From positions 8,243,552 through 8,307,551 of the forward strand of contig NC_089740.1 of NCBI RefSeq assembly GCF_035083965.1: DNA of 64,000 bases. The letters run 5' to 3'. The stretch's first letter is position 1, and every line of letters starts with the position of its first letter. Made by a program: the position numbers and the translations under genes. The DNA comes from Branchiostoma lanceolatum. Lineage: Eukaryota > Chordata > Leptocardii > Amphioxiformes > Branchiostomatidae. This document shows positions 59,627 to 64,000 of the stretch, one piece after another. The notes below the pieces were generated by a model. It was not told the origin of the DNA. It saw only the letters and a program-made list of their open reading frames with translations, and did no database searches.

Positions 59627-61195
59627 TTAGAATAAAAACTGAAATAAAAGAATTCACGAGGTACTCAATAAAAGAAGTTGCAAAATAGCTATGAGTCTGA
59701 AATAAACAAAAACGTTCTACCTTTTATCAAGTCACATCGATTAATAGGAAAAATGTACAAGCTTCAAGCAAAACATATCATTGTTCTCTAATTTCACTCT
59801 TTATCTCTTGATCTATTATAAAAGAAGTTTTGTATTGGTCATCTTGTATATTGTATTGGAAACATGTTTTAACATGTTTAAAGTACTCACCTAAAGGAGA
59901 TGGAATCGTCTGGGAGACACCTGTAAAAAAGTACACTTACTTTGTAAAGAAGATTTATCAAACGACAATAATTATGATAACTATTATTGAATTTATCAAA
60001 CGACAATAATTATCATAACTATTGAATTGAATATTGAATAAACATATTCTTTTAGTATAGTGACAATAATCATATCATTGTCCCAATTTCATTACTTCGT
60101 TTTAAAACATTTCCAACAGAGGTTCCAAGGCGTTCTTCTCAGCTATGCTGGCAACGGCTACATCTGTTAGGACACGTCGATTACATGGAGATCGGTTGGC
60201 TGCATAAAGGCATTATGTTCGGTCTGGTAGTCTGTGGGATATATTAACCGTCTTGCACTGGGACCTAAGATTCTATCAAACAGACCTAGTAGTCTGTAAC
60301 ACCCCTTTCGGTACCTGGGAGTTGCAGGACCAGGACCAGGCTGTTTGATACAAGACCGGGAGTTGAAGGATGAATGCAAAGATACGCAAAAGAATGGCAA
60401 CATTTAGCTGAAGGCACAGACCCTTTTGTGATTTTCAGCTCGGCTAGGATAAGACCAACCGTCGACGATGAACGTCCTTGGATCGCTGAATTTGAACAAC
60501 ACATTCACTACTGGCCCGATCATGACCTCAATTTAGCACTGAGGACCTATCATAAGACGGAAGTGACCGGGCCATGGGAAAAGGAACCGAACGGTACAGA
60601 TGGTATGTAGCTAGGACAGAATAATTACGGCCGCCCTGCACAAATGTACCGACAGCAGAAAGAACGTGGTTATCAATGTTTAGAAGCTATACGAGAGGTT
60701 AGCATTAATGTTCAATTAAGATCGCGCTGCCAAACAATACCTTACATTTATTTAGAGTTATATACAGTTAAAAACAATATGGAACTTAGTCAATTTGACG
60801 GAAAATGATTTTGAGTTACATTTGCACTTACCCAAGCTGAAATTTGCCACCATTAGTGCGGCAACTATCCCCAGGGCAAACTTCATTGTGTGGTCGTACA
60901 AGAGAACACCTTTAAAATCGTCTTCTCAAAATAATCCAAGACTTGAGAGTGTACGTCGTAGCCAATAAGAGAGGTCTGACTTATCTCCAGGCGTACACTC
61001 ACAAAAAGACAGTTTCTTCTTGAGGAAGAAACAGACAAACCCGCTGTGGACTCGCGCTGTTTCCTTGTCGAACCTTTAACGCAATGCCAGATTATGTTCC
61101 TCAATTTAAAGGTCGCAGACGGAGTAACATTTGTTCTCACCCAAGTTAAAATTAGCCACCACGAGTGCGCCAACTATCCCCAGGGCAAACTTCAT
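32889..61195 (-). CDS. large chimeric polycystin-1-like receptor (~48 exons)
   Basis: Reading right to left: signal peptide, linker, VWA, CCP, linker, frizzled CRD, linker, D8C-CCP-D8C-CCP-D8C, CCP run, two EGF-like, SEA, EGF, REJ, GPS, about five membrane spans and a tail. By hand count the exons total 9,153 nt (3,050 aa plus stop) from the outer signal peptides or 8,376 nt (2,791 aa plus stop) from the inner one at 57331; both are multiples of three. Ectodomain module exons are mostly phase 1-1, which favours shuffling. REJ, CxCxHLT GPS and the TRVQRISCCLSLL span place it in the polycystin-1/PKDREJ family. It lacks PLAT and the last six spans. Role inferred: surface receptor with GPS autoproteolysis. 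The VWA-CCP part could instead be a separate upstream gene, since a second signal exon lies inside. Individual exons follow as separate entries. Confidence 0.8.
33701..33772 (-). CDS. polycystin-like gene: 24-codon juxtamembrane exon
   Basis: Phase 0-0 exon (CATTTCAG acceptor, GTAAGG donor) coding a hydrophilic stretch KTKSSPDTVSKIQHRVDVMI. It follows the last membrane span. Confidence 0.7.
34037..34735 (-). CDS. polycystin-like gene: two exons with membrane spans 4-5
   Basis: Exons 34631-34735 and 34037-34224 (phase 1-1 and 1-0). They encode RPLPWWSVIVG, then AWLLVAAIVIVSGAFTVLYG and, after GRAKSQAW, LFAFLIAFLCDVIILQPVKI. The order LPWW ... LYG ... GRAKSQAWL ... LQPVK matches the fourth and fifth spans of polycystin-1. 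Partial copies of the second exon sit in the intron at 34288-34490. Confidence 0.8.
34288..34490 (-). pseudogene. two decayed copies of the span 4-5 exon
   Basis: 34288-34390 repeats the first half of exon 34037-34224 with few changes. Its acceptor reads CTACAA instead of CTACAG, and it ends after AGGCCTGGC without a donor. A shorter third copy lies at about 34432-34485. Neither copy can be spliced in as a complete exon. Confidence 0.8.
35318..36427 (-). CDS. polycystin-like gene: two exons with spans 2-3, no PLAT
   Basis: Exon 36128-36427 (100 codons, phase 0-0) starts with a very basic stretch (RKKGTYRRQRRREYRIQQQR), then HLWISVVKPPKNHFTRVQRI and SCCLSLLMSFMLVNIIFY (span 2). Exon 35318-35570 starts FIIGLESSLIALPINVIIVV (span 3), then a hydrophilic loop. 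The match to polycystin-1 is strongest around TRVQRISCCLSLL. In polycystin-1 a PLAT domain of about 115 residues precedes HLW; here only about 36 residues do, and the 348-bp upstream intron holds no PLAT exon. Confidence 0.85.
36776..37408 (-). CDS. polycystin-like gene: GPS motif and first membrane span
   Basis: Exon 37272-37408 ends with CLFFDEPSSLWTDRGCE. Exon 36776-36994 continues VGSQTTDGQLHCICDHLTAF, completing the four-cysteine GPS with the HL|T cleavage site, then FDLQRSLIALVTVCVVMALYIVAVFIG-type hydrophobic sequence (span 1) and a short acidic end. All residues expected for autoproteolysis are present. Confidence 0.9.
37551..40647 (-). CDS. polycystin-like gene: region between REJ and GPS
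   Basis: Exons 40501-40647, 39893-40018, 39498-39603, 39229-39320, 38634-38882, 38155-38370 and 37551-37794, all joining in frame. They encode helix-rich sequence (VVPPENVQEFVDSVLDDVDV; ARDQMVDILEQVQVLNVQQV; VKAADTLKTLGEVLTT), then beta-rich sequence (TPVMGLSVLGERQKVLVS; VALYVRVIPDV). This is the position and character of the REJ C-terminal/GAIN-like region of polycystin-1. Assignment is by position and composition rather than a sharp motif. Confidence 0.75.
40959..42812 (-). CDS. polycystin-like gene: REJ region, five exons
   Basis: Exons 42617-42812, 42110-42341, 41645-41807, 41350-41468 and 40959-41081 keep frame (phases 1-2, 2-0, 0-1, 1-0, 0-0). Features typical of REJ are visible: a CDTIYGTCGPRINSGEKMRL cysteine segment, KYRHNWTLVQ, and GFSDPDLPLRYDFEYT. 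Confidence 0.8.
43173..43730 (-). CDS. polycystin-like gene: EGF plus start of REJ, one exon
   Basis: 186 codons, phase 1-1. It begins DLDECEENTAACPQESTCLN, a calcium-binding EGF start whose C-terminal part is short, then runs without an intron into REJ-like beta-rich sequence (VKYKWEVLPPSG; DYGVYTIRVWVTLTLTN; LDAATLSSDPDG; DLDYRWSCDS). Confidence 0.85.
44060..44789 (-). CDS. polycystin-like gene: SEA-like domain, two exons
   Basis: Exons 44674-44789 (phase 1-0) and 44060-44276 (phase 0-1). The second encodes FNYMVDSIQETRRFGNPGFT and GFERGSLVAVQSLTLA, then LGEHLQTYIDDN, the usual pattern of a SEA domain. No GSVVV cleavage motif is evident (FERGSLVAV instead). Confidence 0.7.
44930..45491 (-). 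CDS. polycystin-like gene: two EGF-like exons
   Basis: Exon 45315-45491: Thr/Ser/Pro-rich lead (TRPPVFTSAMEVSRTSTRPQ), then an EGF with CPRPCHPEASC...CRCNTGWVGDGINC. Exon 44930-45055: a calcium-binding EGF, DLDECIMSERPCKG ... NTVGSYRCDC. Both phase 1-1. Confidence 0.85.
45596..45860. repeat. GC-rich inserted repeat in an intron
   Basis: Composition differs sharply from flanking introns. Starts with the small palindrome TCGGGGGCTCCCCGA and holds two tandem copies of GAAACTnTCTATGnCA...AGCTAAGnAGACAGGCTG. Family unknown. Confidence 0.5.
45925..49945 (-). CDS. polycystin-like gene: run of nine CCP/sushi exons
   Basis: Full CCP exons, all phase 1-1: 49766-49945, 49342-49512, 48983-49147, 48436-48609, 47921-48097, 47620-47799, 47264-47440, 46583-46759 and 45925-46101. 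Each has the four-cysteine sushi pattern, e.g. CPxLTAPxNGALSP, VTFTCNPGY, TCQADGTWSNPVPTC. Exon 48983-49147 is 55 codons because it lacks the usual five or so residues before FTC. CCPs usually mediate protein-protein contacts. Introns between them also resemble each other, indicating recent tandem duplication. Confidence 0.9.
46974..47051 (-). CDS. polycystin-like gene: shrunken in-frame CCP exon
   Basis: A 26-codon exon with intact acceptor (ATTTCAG) and donor (GTAAGATG), phase 1-1, encoding VGQYPTLATLTCQADITWSS then LIPTC. It keeps both ends of a CCP but lost the middle, and the first cysteine codon is now TAT (Tyr). It could still be spliced in, or be skipped; either keeps frame. Confidence 0.7.
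48369..48384. repeat. (AT)n microsatellite
   Basis: ATATATATATATATAT in the intron just downstream of a CCP exon (minus strand). Confidence 0.9.
50116..50490 (-). CDS. polycystin-like gene: D8C domain exon 3
   Basis: 125 codons, phase 1-1. D8C (uromodulin/GP2/OIT3-type eight-cysteine domain): DACSNNIVLNEAWRSIE, GEWYRFMEPAGT, FRCGTDAPMWMNGTHP, DGVVSRQACVF, GHYVYKLP, YCGHTPG. Donor is canonical GT (CAG|GTTAGT), unlike the other two D8C exons. Confidence 0.9.
50764..50943 (-). CDS. polycystin-like gene: CCP between D8C 2 and 3
   Basis: 60 codons, phase 1-1: NCPNLSAPANGVLSPINA, VVTFSCDQGYRLDG, TWSASVPTC. Closely related to the CCP at 52223, differing by an extra MY in the TYMYPD loop. Confidence 0.9.
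51210..51584 (-). CDS. polycystin-like gene: D8C domain exon 2
   Basis: 125 codons, phase 1-1: DPCNSYIVLNEASRSILH, WYRFLEPAGTAM, FRCGTDAPMWMNGTHP, RQACVFSGDD, GHYVYKLP, YCGHTPG. Eight cysteines. The donor reads CAG|GCGAGT, a GC-type 5' splice site. Confidence 0.9.
51983..52217. mobile_element. MITE next to a CCP splice donor
   Basis: Ends are imperfect inverted repeats: AGCCCCATTCCCATAGGGCG on the left, and on the right the complement of AAAGCCCACATTCC.CCTAACGGCG. Flanks share TTAC. The right end stops about 5 bp from the exon boundary at 52223. Related right ends occur at 27086-27234 and 56573-56705. Confidence 0.7.
52223..52396 (-). CDS. polycystin-like gene: CCP between D8C 1 and 2
   Basis: 58 codons, phase 1-1: NCPKLAALVNGNLSPTDA, VVTFSCDQGYELDG, TWSASVPTC. 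Donor is GTAAAT, immediately followed by the MITE at 51983-52217. Confidence 0.9.
52460..53385. mobile_element. non-autonomous TTAA-flanked (piggyBac-like) element
   Basis: About 920 bp bounded by TTAA on both sides. Terminal inverted repeats are TTAACCCCATCTAGAC and GTCTAGATAGGGTTAA (one mismatch). TTAA target duplications with CCC ends are the hallmark of piggyBac-type transposons. No transposase open frame is present. A C20 tract precedes the right end. A truncated copy lies at 30440-30622. Confidence 0.75.
53563..53940 (-). CDS. polycystin-like gene: D8C domain exon 1
   Basis: 126 codons, phase 1-1: DPCNSYIVLNEASRSILHV, EEWYRFMEPAGIAM, FRCGADFPTWINGTHP, RQACVFFSGDDIC, GHYVYQLP, YCGHTPG. 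Eight cysteines as in D8C domains of uromodulin-like proteins. The donor is the GC type, CAG|GCGAGT. Confidence 0.9.
54786..54815 (-). CDS. polycystin-like gene: linker mini-exon C
   Basis: 30 nt, phase 1-1, between acceptor TTTTCACAG and donor GTGAG. Encodes VSRTTAPPTG, a short Thr/Pro linker between frizzled CRD and D8C 1. Confidence 0.75.
55366..55998 (-). CDS. polycystin-like gene: frizzled cysteine-rich domain, two exons
   Basis: Exon 55772-55998 (phase 1-0) encodes TCEPIPQDLQARICRSVVGY, DTVSFPNSFGHMS, and RCYPDILTAGCRMFLPEC. Exon 55366-55501 (phase 0-1) continues IQLCRDVCEQLNASCASVGL, LPFSCDIFPD, PTCFLNE. Ten cysteines in the order of a frizzled CRD. In other proteins this fold binds Wnt lipids or other hydrophobic ligands; its ligand here is unknown. 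Confidence 0.9.
56383..56412 (-). CDS. polycystin-like gene: linker mini-exon B
   Basis: 30 nt, phase 1-1 (TTTTTACAG acceptor, GTGAGG donor), encoding VSQTTAPPPG. Lies between the inner signal-peptide exon and the frizzled exons. Confidence 0.75.
56573..56705 (+). mobile_element. diverged MITE fragment
   Basis: Ordered similarity to 27086-27234 and 52090-52217 (TTTTCAGTCATA, TTTGCATGATATTC, ACACAAATCCGATTT, GGTCGCAGC.AGAG, CTTCTAGTG). Confidence 0.6.
57277..57331 (-). CDS. polycystin-like gene: inner signal-peptide first exon
   Basis: ATG at 57331; encodes MKFALGIVGALMVSNFSLG and ends in phase 1 with donor GTAAGT. A typical short signal peptide. It has no acceptor, so it is a first exon; spliced to mini-exon B it starts a form that lacks VWA and the first CCP. 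Confidence 0.75.
57520..57840 (-). repeat. 5' flank block, copy of 61,385-61,700
   Basis: Long ordered similarity to 61,385-61,700, including GGTCACATACCTTCATACAG, CATCGGCAAAyGCCGCAGGCAT and the GTCAAAGTTCAA block. On the minus strand both copies keep TGTATGAAG|GTATGTG, a good donor, so this may be a 5' untranslated exon. Reading frames are not conserved (indels), which argues against coding. Confidence 0.6.
58365..58544 (-). CDS. polycystin-like gene: CCP after VWA
   Basis: 60 codons, phase 1-1: CPALAAPANGARTPATGA, VVTFTCNPGYQLNG, SWSNPVPTC. Its downstream intron (TTAGTTAAAAGTCATCTTAC) matches those of the CCP exons at 49342 and 49766, so it is probably a transposed copy of that group. A second fragment of the same exon end and donor lies at 58244-58262. 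Confidence 0.85.
58753..59319 (-). CDS. polycystin-like gene: VWA domain exon
   Basis: One exon of 189 codons, phase 1-1. Starts CPNPVDLVFLLDSGES (MIDAS first loop, DxGxS rather than DxSxS), then RVGVVTYSNYGWQV, HTFTGLGLDHVR (MIDAS threonine), DFLVVITDDEPEDS (MIDAS aspartate), GITVFVVGVGEE and VFRLTDHDFL. A whole collagen/matrilin-type VWA fold. VWA domains usually bind protein ligands through a metal ion; the first-loop change may weaken that. Confidence 0.9.
59538..59627. repeat. (CT)n(AT)n microsatellite
   Basis: About 68 bp of CT/CTTT repeats followed by about 20 bp of AT repeats, in the intron between mini-exon A and VWA. Confidence 0.95.
59891..59920 (-). CDS. polycystin-like gene: linker mini-exon A
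   Basis: 30 nt, phase 1-1 (TTTTTTACAG acceptor, GTGAGT donor), encoding VSQTIPSPLG. Joins either outer signal-peptide exon to the VWA exon in frame. Confidence 0.75.
   Translation of the reverse strand: MSPRRFHLL
60832..60886 (-). CDS. polycystin-like gene: signal-peptide first exon A2
   Basis: ATG at 60886; MKFALGIVAALMVANFSLG, phase 1 donor GTAAGT. Same length and layout as the exons at 57277 and 61141. Confidence 0.75.
61141..61195 (-). CDS. polycystin-like gene: signal-peptide first exon A1
   Basis: ATG at 61195; MKFALGIVGALVVANFNLG, phase 1, donor GTGAGA. With A2, one of two alternative outer starts about 310 bp apart. Confidence 0.7.
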
Positions 61196-61384
61196 CGTGC
61201 AGTCGAACAATTGAACACAATTAAGTTCGTCTTTTCACAAGAATCCGTCGCAAGACTTAAAGGTGTGCGTCGTAGCCGACAATTAAGATAGGTCTTGTCA
61301 CAAGACGTACACTCTCACAAGGACAGTTTCTTATTCAGAGGAGGAGAACAGACAGACCCACTGTAGACGCGCGCCGTTTCCTTG

Positions 61385-61700
61385 TGGAACCTTTAACGAC
61401 TTGTCTGAATAAAAGGTCGAGGGTCACATACCTTCATACAGCATCGGCAAATGCCGCAGGCATCTTCAGGGCAATCCTTCATGTATCTATTGTCAGTGTG
61501 TATGGATTTTATCGACATCGTTTTCGGATTCAAGACAACGTTACGTATAGACATCCTGACGTCACCAAATGGCACGTAACATTTCCGTTGTACATGCTTG
61601 ACGCACAATATTCCAGATGCGTGTGTCCCCCGTTAGAAAAATTAAGTACAAATTCAACTTCAGTCAACAACACTCGACGTCAAAGTTCAAAGGTGAAACC
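61385..61700 (-). repeat. 5' flank block, copy of 57,520-57,840
   Basis: Duplicate of the block upstream of the inner signal-peptide exon, with the same candidate donor (GAAG|GTATGTG). Supports duplication of a whole promoter plus first-exon cassette. Confidence 0.6.
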
Positions 61701-61859
61701 AGATTGTTTACAGTGCATAGAAGACTTCTATTTTATATGCAAACAAACAAAAATTCCAAACTCTAATATCCCTCGATTTACTTATCTGATGATACTATTC
61801 AATGAAGCTCGTTCATAAGTTTACTTGCACAACGTTAACATTCAGATGTTTTGACAAAT

Positions 61860-62874
61860 TTACCTTGCAACGTTCCTGTCAAATAGTACCATTGGACTAG
61901 TTTTGATTGTGTATACATGTATGTAGTAGGCAATTAGTTATAAAGGTGACGAATTCTGTAAATAAGATGCATATGCGAAAAACAGACACCATGCGTGAAG
62001 GTTATTGACTGAAAACGTGCTCCGAAAAAGTCTAAATTCATCCTAATAAGAATGATACAACATTGTGATTTTTTTCCTCCCGTCAGCTATGTTTTGTTTA
62101 TCTACTGTAACTATAACTTCGTAACCAACAATATATGTATATATCTAGCTAGGTCACATGAAGGTCACATGTGTAGACGTGTCATTTGAATTGGACTCTT
62201 CAGAATGCCTGCAGGCGCCTTTACCTATCGCTCGTTAAACATGAATAGTCATTATCACAAGGCACATGCGTGATTCATTTCCATTTGACTAGACACAGCA
62301 ACAACATAACAACGATTACTGTACTATCCCGTGCAACGATTTTCGTATTTGACCTGATACGGCTAGCAACAGACATGTACTAGAGTCACTGGAGAACAAT
62401 AGCAGTCCTCCTCGGCACATTCAGTCACTGATGTGCGTCGCCGATGATGATAATGATGATGATGTCTCTATTGATGAATATGATATAACTCTCTTGTGGG
62501 AATGATATTAACGTTTTGAATGGTTATGGATATGGTTCTTCGACGATCTTCTGAAGATCCAGTAGTAGTTGAAGGTTGAACTATAAAAGATCATGCGAAG
62601 TAAACGTACATACAATATCTAGATTATATCCATTAGACATAGACAGATATGCGTTGATTTGTTGTCTGATCTATTAAATATATACTTTGCGTTTCCCTGC
62701 AGATATTACATTCTTGATATTTTATTTTATTCGTATATGTTTATGGAGTATAAGGCAGAAAGCGATTGCTTATATGAAGCCTTCTACTCAACACATACAA
62801 CAAAGAGACATAATGACATGCATAAATACAAACTGGATAAAAGAAAATTAACAATAGACAGTACAAGTTGGTAT
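61860..62874. other. no gene recognised
   Basis: AT-rich; a short GATGAT simple tract near 62450. The lower-numbered end of the retrotransposon (its 3' UTR) may reach into 62.6-62.87 kb, but its border is not visible. Confidence 0.4.
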
Positions 62875-64000
62875 CTATCGCTGAATAAATCTTCCAGTAC
62901 AGTGGATGTAAGTATGAACTATGTCGAATATATTACAGTTTTGTAAGTATGAGAGTGAAGTGGAACCGCGTAACAGAATAGAACATAGTGAGCTGTCGTT
63001 AAGTTGTTGAATGTCAGTTATGTTGGATAGAGATGATAACATGGTACTTCTTTGGGTGGTATAAAGTTTGCAGTGGAGGAGATAATGTTCAGTTGTTTCA
63101 CTATAATGGCCACATTTACATGTAGGGCAATCTATACAATGGTGTAGAAATAGGTGGTGGTTTAACTGACTGAAATTTAAACGAAGCCTTGTAAGATGAA
63201 CTGCATAATGTCTTTGGCCGTGAGAGAAGTGAGGGTGTTTGATCGGTCTATTGAAATGTGAGTCCAGTTCCTTTTTATAAACGTTGATCGTAAGCGATGC
63301 TTGGACATTAGAGGGCAGTTCATTCCCCAAGTGAATAGTTGAGGGCAAGAAAGATCTTTTACACTTTTCAGTTTTACAAACAATGGAGGTGAAATTCTGG
63401 TTGGCACGGAGATTGTATGGGACAATGTCACAAACACGTGGTGGGATGAGGTCTTGAAGGTATTGTGGTACGAAACCATTCAATATTTTCCAAAAGTGAA
63501 TCAGCTTATGTTTTTGTCTTCTAATAGCCAATGTGTCCCAACCAACCTCGGCTAACAGAGACTCGTGTTTAGTGCCTCTCATGGCTCCAGTACAAACCCG
63601 TGCCGCAGATATTTGAACAGATTCAAGTAAATCTGAGTCTTTGCCGAGGAGGCTGCACCATACAACGTCTGCATATTCGATTAATGGCCGAATCATACTT
63701 AAATACAAGGTTTCCAGAGTTCCCCGGGGAACAAAATGTTGTATCCTTTTCAAAAGGTTTATACGTTTCATTGCCTTGGATGTTAATTCGGATACATGGT
63801 ATGACCAAGACAAATCACGTTTTAAATGTAGTCCCAAGTGCTTATGACAATCAGCTTCCTTCAGTTCAACTCCCTTGAACACTAACGGTGGGTGATGGAC
63901 CTTGATCTTTTTCATAGAAAATGTCATTAGTACGGTTTTGAGGGGGTTAAAAGTTACCAACCACTGGTCTGACCAGTCACCCACCAATTTAAGATCGTGG
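62875..64000 (-). mobile_element. non-LTR retrotransposon, C-terminal part of reverse transcriptase ORF
   Basis: An uninterrupted frame of at least 370 codons enters from beyond the right edge. It contains WLVTFNPLKTVLMTFS, ADCHKHLGLHLKRDLSW (RT palm/thumb), then LYLSMIRPLIEYADVVW, which are standard LINE RT features. Near the C-terminus lies CPTCKCGHYSETTEHYLLHC, a Cys/His cluster. The catalytic YxDD motif would be upstream, outside the window. The clade (CR1/L2/Jockey type) cannot be decided from this part. The intact frame suggests recent insertion. Confidence 0.85.

Larger units (their letters stand above)
54660..60350. repeat. three diverged segmental copies around the mini-exons
   Basis: Blocks about 54,660-55,260, 56,265-57,000 and 59,745-60,350 share order and sequence: AGCGTCAAACAAAACAACAT, the 30-nt mini-exon, and upstream GGTTGACTGCACAAAGGCAT with TATGTACGGTCAGGTA. 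The first two are closer to each other than to the third. Confidence 0.8.

Noticed and set aside
60374..60610. 78-codon frame on + strand
   Set aside because: Lies in an intron of the minus-strand gene with no splice support or recognisable family.

Overview
The window looks like nuclear DNA of an invertebrate chordate, most likely a lancelet (Branchiostoma). Three things point there: short phase-matched exons in medium introns, a chordate NMES1/C15orf48-type gene in two copies, and heavy shuffling of CCP, D8C, VWA, frizzled, SEA and REJ modules. There is also much transposon and satellite debris. The species is an inference; no search was run. All exon joins below were made by hand from splice sites and reading phase.

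Layout. 1-16,800: no gene recognised; foldback elements, SINE-like and MITE-like repeats, several degenerate tandem arrays and microsatellites. 17,063-21,596 and 24,988-30,290 (+ strand): two tandem four-exon genes for small single-span proteins of the NMES1/NDUFA4 family (112 and 115 aa). They share exon phases, a TATA box and an upstream CCCACGTGGG plus TGACGTAA pair. 30,300-32,500: repeats only. 32,889-61,195 (- strand): one very large gene of about 48 exons. Read 5' to 3' it encodes signal peptide, linker mini-exon, VWA, CCP, (alternative signal-peptide exon), linker, frizzled CRD, linker, D8C-CCP-D8C-CCP-D8C, a run of CCPs, EGF-like domains, SEA, EGF, REJ, GPS and a polycystin-1-like membrane part with about five spans and a short cytoplasmic tail. 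62,875-64,000 (- strand): 3' end of a non-LTR retrotransposon ORF that runs out of the window.

The big gene is the most interesting item. By my count the exons sum to 9,153 nt (3,050 codons plus stop) in the long form. Starting from the inner signal-peptide exon gives 8,376 nt (2,791 codons plus stop). Every join keeps frame. Compared with polycystin-1, the PLAT domain between the first two membrane spans is missing and the protein stops after about the fifth span, before the channel-like half. The tail carries three YVN(T/V) motifs of the Grb2-SH2 type and two YQSL motifs. The ectodomain is still changing: signal-peptide exon and mini-exon are each present three times, one CCP exon has shrunk in frame to 26 codons, two of three D8C exons use GC donors, and dead or partial copies of a transmembrane exon and of the last exon lie in the flanks.

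The two systems show no sequence evidence of working together. The NMES1-like pair would act in mitochondria (complex IV family); the polycystin-like protein would be a large cell-surface receptor with a GPS autoproteolysis site.
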